DNA from: Eubacteriales bacterium
GTDB taxonomy: Bacteria; Bacillota; Clostridia; Peptostreptococcales; Anaerovoracaceae
DNA length: 16,311 bases
Direction of reading: 5' to 3'
Assembly (NCBI GenBank): GCA_029098205.1
Contig: JAQXNW010000123.1
Location: 1-16,311 of the forward strand
Shown here: one piece after another, positions 13,464-16,311 of the stretch
How the letters are laid out: the number at the start of each line of letters is the position of its first letter
How positions within the stretch are numbered: position 1 is the first letter of the stretch
Notes under the pieces: model-generated
Seen by the model: only the letters and a program-made list of their open reading frames with translations
What the model was told of the DNA's origin: nothing
The model's database searches: none
Made by a program: the position numbers and the translations under genes

Positions 13464-16311
13464 TTATCCGTTCAATTTTCCCAAGGCATCTTCAAGCTCA
13501 TTCATATACTGTCCGTATTTCGCCCAATCGCCTTCCTTAAGCGCGCTCTGCGCATTATTATATGCATCCTGCGCGTCCTTAATATAATCGGACTGCGTCT
13601 TAACAGCCTCCGAACCATTGTCCGCCGAATCGGAAGACGACTGATCCGCGGATGTAGAGGTTCCGCCGGCGTCTCCAAAAAGCTCGTTCAGGCAGTCTCC
13701 CAGTGTGGAAGCATACGCGATCTTATCGTTATAGGCAACGACAACCCGTTTTACTTCCGGAATCGCCGAATTCGACGCTTCCAGATAAATCGGCTCCACA
13801 TAGATCAAAGAATTCTTTACGGGAACCACGAAAAGCGTTCCTCTCCGGTATGTCGAACCCGCCTGGCTCCAAAGTGAGAAGTCCTGAGAGATCTGCGTAT
13901 TCTGGTCAATCTGCGCTTCGATCTGCATAGGCCCGTAAACAGTCTTTGTCTTCGGGAACTCATAGACAACAAGCTCGCCGTAATGTTTTCCGTCATTTCT
14001 TGCAATCAGAAGACCCGAAAGATTCTGTTTCGATTTCGGCGTATACGGAATCATATTCACAAATTCCGCATTTTTCTCACCCGGAAGCGTAACAATGAAG
14101 TAATTCGGCTCCATCGTCTTTTTCGTTGTTCCGTAAATCTGCTTCGAAATCGCCCAGCGGTCCTCATCCTGGTAGAAGACCTTCACATTGTCCATGTGAT
14201 AGCGTGTGTAGATCTTCGCCTGAATCGAGAACATTTCGTCCGGATACCGAAGATGCTCCTGCAGCGCTTTCGGCATCTCGTCAAGATCCTTGAACAGTTT
14301 CGGGTAAATTTTCTGCATCGTCTTCGCGATCGGTTCATCCGGATCTACAATATAGAAATTCGTATCCCCGTTATACGCGTCGATCACAACCTTCACGGAA
14401 TTCCGAATGTAGTTCGTCGTGCCTGACTGCCCGTTGACCGGCTCCGAATACGGATACCGGGAGCTTGTCGTATATGCGTCAATGATCCAGTATATCTTCC
14501 CGTTTACCGTAACCGCATACGGATCCGAATCATAAGACAGATATGGCATAATTTTGCGGACGCGGTTTTCAATGTTCCGGTAGATGATGATTTTCGACTG
14601 GCTTGTGATATTCGTAGACACAAGGAGCTTAAGACTCCGTTCCCGGATAGCGAACAAGAGGCGCGCGAACGGATTCAGGCGGATTCCAGCATTTCCTGTA
14701 TATTTCGTGTATTTATTATTTTCGCCGTCCGGATAATCAAACTCATCTTCCTTCGTATCCACAAGTGAATAATCTTCGGAAAGCTCCCCGAAATAGATTC
14801 TGGGTTCTGTGATTTCAATTTCCTTCACGCTCGATTTCGGAGGAATATTCTTGACGAGAAGATCCGGCTGGCCGTTCTCCTGCACCGTATTCACTTTCGA
14901 CAGCCCTGCACCGTATCCGTGTGTGTACTTCAGATGCCGGTTCAACCATGTATCGCTGATGTTTTTCTCCTGCAGCTCCCGAAGCGACAGGTACGTCTGC
15001 GTCAGCTGCCCGTCGATCATATAGCGGTCGACATCAACATCGTTAAACCGGTAATACTGCCGGATACTCTGCGTCTGGTTCAGGTAATCCTTCACCGGCG
15101 TGTAATCGTTAATCCGGATATTGCGGAAAGTCTGACTGTTTTCTTCGATATCTGCCGATGTCAGATCATTCTTCGCGGAGAAGTTCTTGACGGTGACATC
15201 GTTCAGATCGTAAGCGAACCTCGTATATTTTATGTTTCTCGCGAGATACGTTGACTCCTTATTCAGTTCATCCGGCGATACAATCAGGCTCTGCACGGCG
15301 GCAGCGCCGATATTTCCGACGATCCCCACCGCAATCATCAAAATCGGAATCACCGCAAGCTGCTTGAATTTCCTTCTGTGGATGAAATGGACACAGGTCA
15401 GAGCGCCAAGGAGCGAGAGAATGATCAGAACCCGGTAAACCAGAAGCTTCACATGAACATCCACATATCCGGCGCCGTACACCGCTCCCGTATGATCGTG
15501 GAGAAGCTCAAACTGCCGCAGGAAAAACGCGACTGCGAGCATCAGGAACAGCACGACGCCCAGAATCGTCAGCCATCCCGCCGCGATCGATACCAGCCCG
15601 TGCATATTGCTCCGGTTCACCCGCTGCCGTCCGGTATTTCCATTCATATCCACGGTGCGGTTCTTCTTTTTCTTCAGGAAAATATCCGAGAAGATCGTCT
15701 CCGCCTTCTCTCCGACACTTCCCGTCGGCTCCGCATAGCTCGTCTCCATCAGATCCGGTGTATGCATCTTAAGAAGGATCAGATAGTAAACCACGGTCAG
15801 AATGATCAGCAGAACAATCACCATGATTAATATCTGGTTGACATCCTCCAGAAAACCGAGCCGGAATAAATAAAACGAAATATCGAAATGAAAAATCGGA
15901 TCTTTCTTCCCAACATTGGTGCTGTTCATAAACTGCAGAGCGTCAAACCAGATCGTCCGCACCGTGAACCAGGAAACGATCAGAGAAAAAATAACGGATG
16001 AAATCCGCGTGTACCAGGTCAGACGCTTCAGATCCGTTTTTTCACTGGAGGCGATTTTCTGAAAGTACTTCTTCTTGAGCCGATTCAGATAAAAATCGAT
16101 CACAAATGCCAGAATCAGAATAAGCGGAATCCCGATTGCAAACTCTGTGCCAAGCCGCTTAAAGAAGACGCTGACATAATTCATCTCACGGAACCACATC
16201 CAGTCCGTCAGGAAATTCGTCAGAAGAATCAGCGCCAATACAATGATAAGAATGACCAGAAGCGCAATGCCGATCTTATTCGTGCGGCCACCTCCGGACT
16301 TTCTCTTCTGC
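13464..16311 (-). CDS. UPF0182 family membrane protein (N-terminus beyond the window)
   Basis: The frame is open from the stop at 13464 to the window edge, so the true start lies upstream. 948 codons are visible, close to the full length of this family (COG1615, no established function). From the N-terminal side there are seven hydrophobic segments: KIGIALLVILIIVLA at the edge, then FAIGIPLILILAFVIDF, ISSVIFSLIVSWFTV, ILIMVIVLLIILTVVYYLIL, WLTILGVVLFLMLAVAFFL, VLIILSLLGALTCVHFI and VIPILMIAVGIVGNIGAAAV. A large extracytoplasmic domain of about 550 residues follows, with the family's typical NDYTPVKDY, YTHGYGAGLS, ITEPRIYFGE and GPMQIEAQIDQNTQIS segments. A Ser/Asp-rich linker (STSADQSSSDSADNGSEA) leads to a short helical tail ending GKLNG. 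The internal TTG at 16238 is not taken as the start because it falls inside the first membrane segment. Confidence 0.9.
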   Translation of the reverse strand, partial: QKRKSGGGRTNKIGIALLVILIIVLALILLTNFLTDWMWFREMNYVSVFFKRLGTEFAIGIPLILILAFVIDFYLNRLKKKYFQKIASSEKTDLKRLTWYTRISSVIFSLIVSWFTVRTIWFDALQFMNSTNVGKKDPIFHFDISFYLFRLGFLEDVNQILIMVIVLLIILTVVYYLILLKMHTPDLMETSYAEPTGSVGEKAETIFSDIFLKKKKNRTVDMNGNTGRQRVNRSNMHGLVSIAAGWLTILGVVLFLMLAVAFFLRQFELLHDHTGAVYGAGYVDVHVKLLVYRVLIILSLLGALTCVHFIHRRKFKQLAVIPILMIAVGIVGNIGAAAVQSLIVSPDELNKESTYLARNIKYTRFAYDLNDVTVKNFSAKNDLTSADIEENSQTFRNIRINDYTPVKDYLNQTQSIRQYYRFNDVDVDRYMIDGQLTQTYLSLRELQEKNISDTWLNRHLKYTHGYGAGLSKVNTVQENGQPDLLVKNIPPKSSVKEIEITEPRIYFGELSEDYSLVDTKEDEFDYPDGENNKYTKYTGNAGIRLNPFARLLFAIRERSLKLLVSTNITSQSKIIIYRNIENRVRKIMPYLSYDSDPYAVTVNGKIYWIIDAYTTSSRYPYSEPVNGQSGTTNYIRNSVKVVIDAYNGDTNFYIVDPDEPIAKTMQKIYPKLFKDLDEMPKALQEHLRYPDEMFSIQAKIYTRYHMDNVKVFYQDEDRWAISKQIYGTTKKTMEPNYFIVTLPGEKNAEFVNMIPYTPKSKQNLSGLLIARNDGKHYGELVVYEFPKTKTVYGPMQIEAQIDQNTQISQDFSLWSQAGSTYRRGTLFVVPVKNSLIYVEPIYLEASNSAIPEVKRVVVAYNDKIAYASTLGDCLNELFGDAGGTSTSADQSSSDSADNGSEAVKTQSDYIKDAQDAYNNAQSALKEGDWAKYGQYMNELEDALGKLNG

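Overview
The window looks like chromosomal DNA from an anaerobic Firmicute of the class Clostridia. The evidence is an Rnf complex gene pair, a tetrahydrofolate (THF) riboswitch in front of an ECF-type folate transporter gene, a separate FchA-type cyclohydrolase next to a variant FolD, strong GGAGG-type ribosome binding sites, and a UPF0182 membrane protein. Lachnospiraceae or a close relative is plausible, but this is inferred from gene content and not proven. I see no mobile elements, CRISPR arrays, tRNA or rRNA genes. Most genes are on the minus strand; only fchA and folD are on the plus strand.

Layout from left to right. (1) Positions 1-1672, minus: rnfC followed by the start of rnfD with a TAATG overlap, the head of an rnf operon whose promoter must lie in the AT-rich gap 1673-1911. 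(2) 1912-3408, minus: a short-form Orn/Lys/Arg decarboxylase, preceded by a decayed tandem repeat. (3) 3520-5100, minus: a cardiolipin synthase. A clear terminator at 5179-5212 separates it from the next block. (4) 5305-9214, minus: the folate block folT-folC-fau-serS. A promoter at 9466-9494 drives a THF riboswitch (about 9320-9433), whose expression platform is an intrinsic terminator overlapping the folT Shine-Dalgarno. A second strong promoter at the end of folC serves fau-serS. (5) 9735-11245, plus: fchA-folD, divergent from folT and ended by a strong terminator at 11303-11338. (6) 11376-13298, minus: a long 640-residue glutamine synthetase with a hairpin-containing leader. (7) 13464 to the window edge, minus: a UPF0182 membrane protein, cut off at its N-terminus.

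How the genes fit together. The centre is a folate/one-carbon island. FolT imports folate, FolC polyglutamates it, Fau recycles 5-formyl-THF to methenyl-THF, FchA hydrolyses methenyl-THF, and FolD oxidises methylene-THF. Serine, the usual C1 donor, is charged onto tRNA by SerS in the same transcription block. The FolD here lacks two residues needed for cyclohydrolase activity, the Lys of YxxxK and the Gln of the VQLPLP motif. The adjacent FchA probably supplies that missing half-reaction, so the pair would replace the usual bifunctional FolD.
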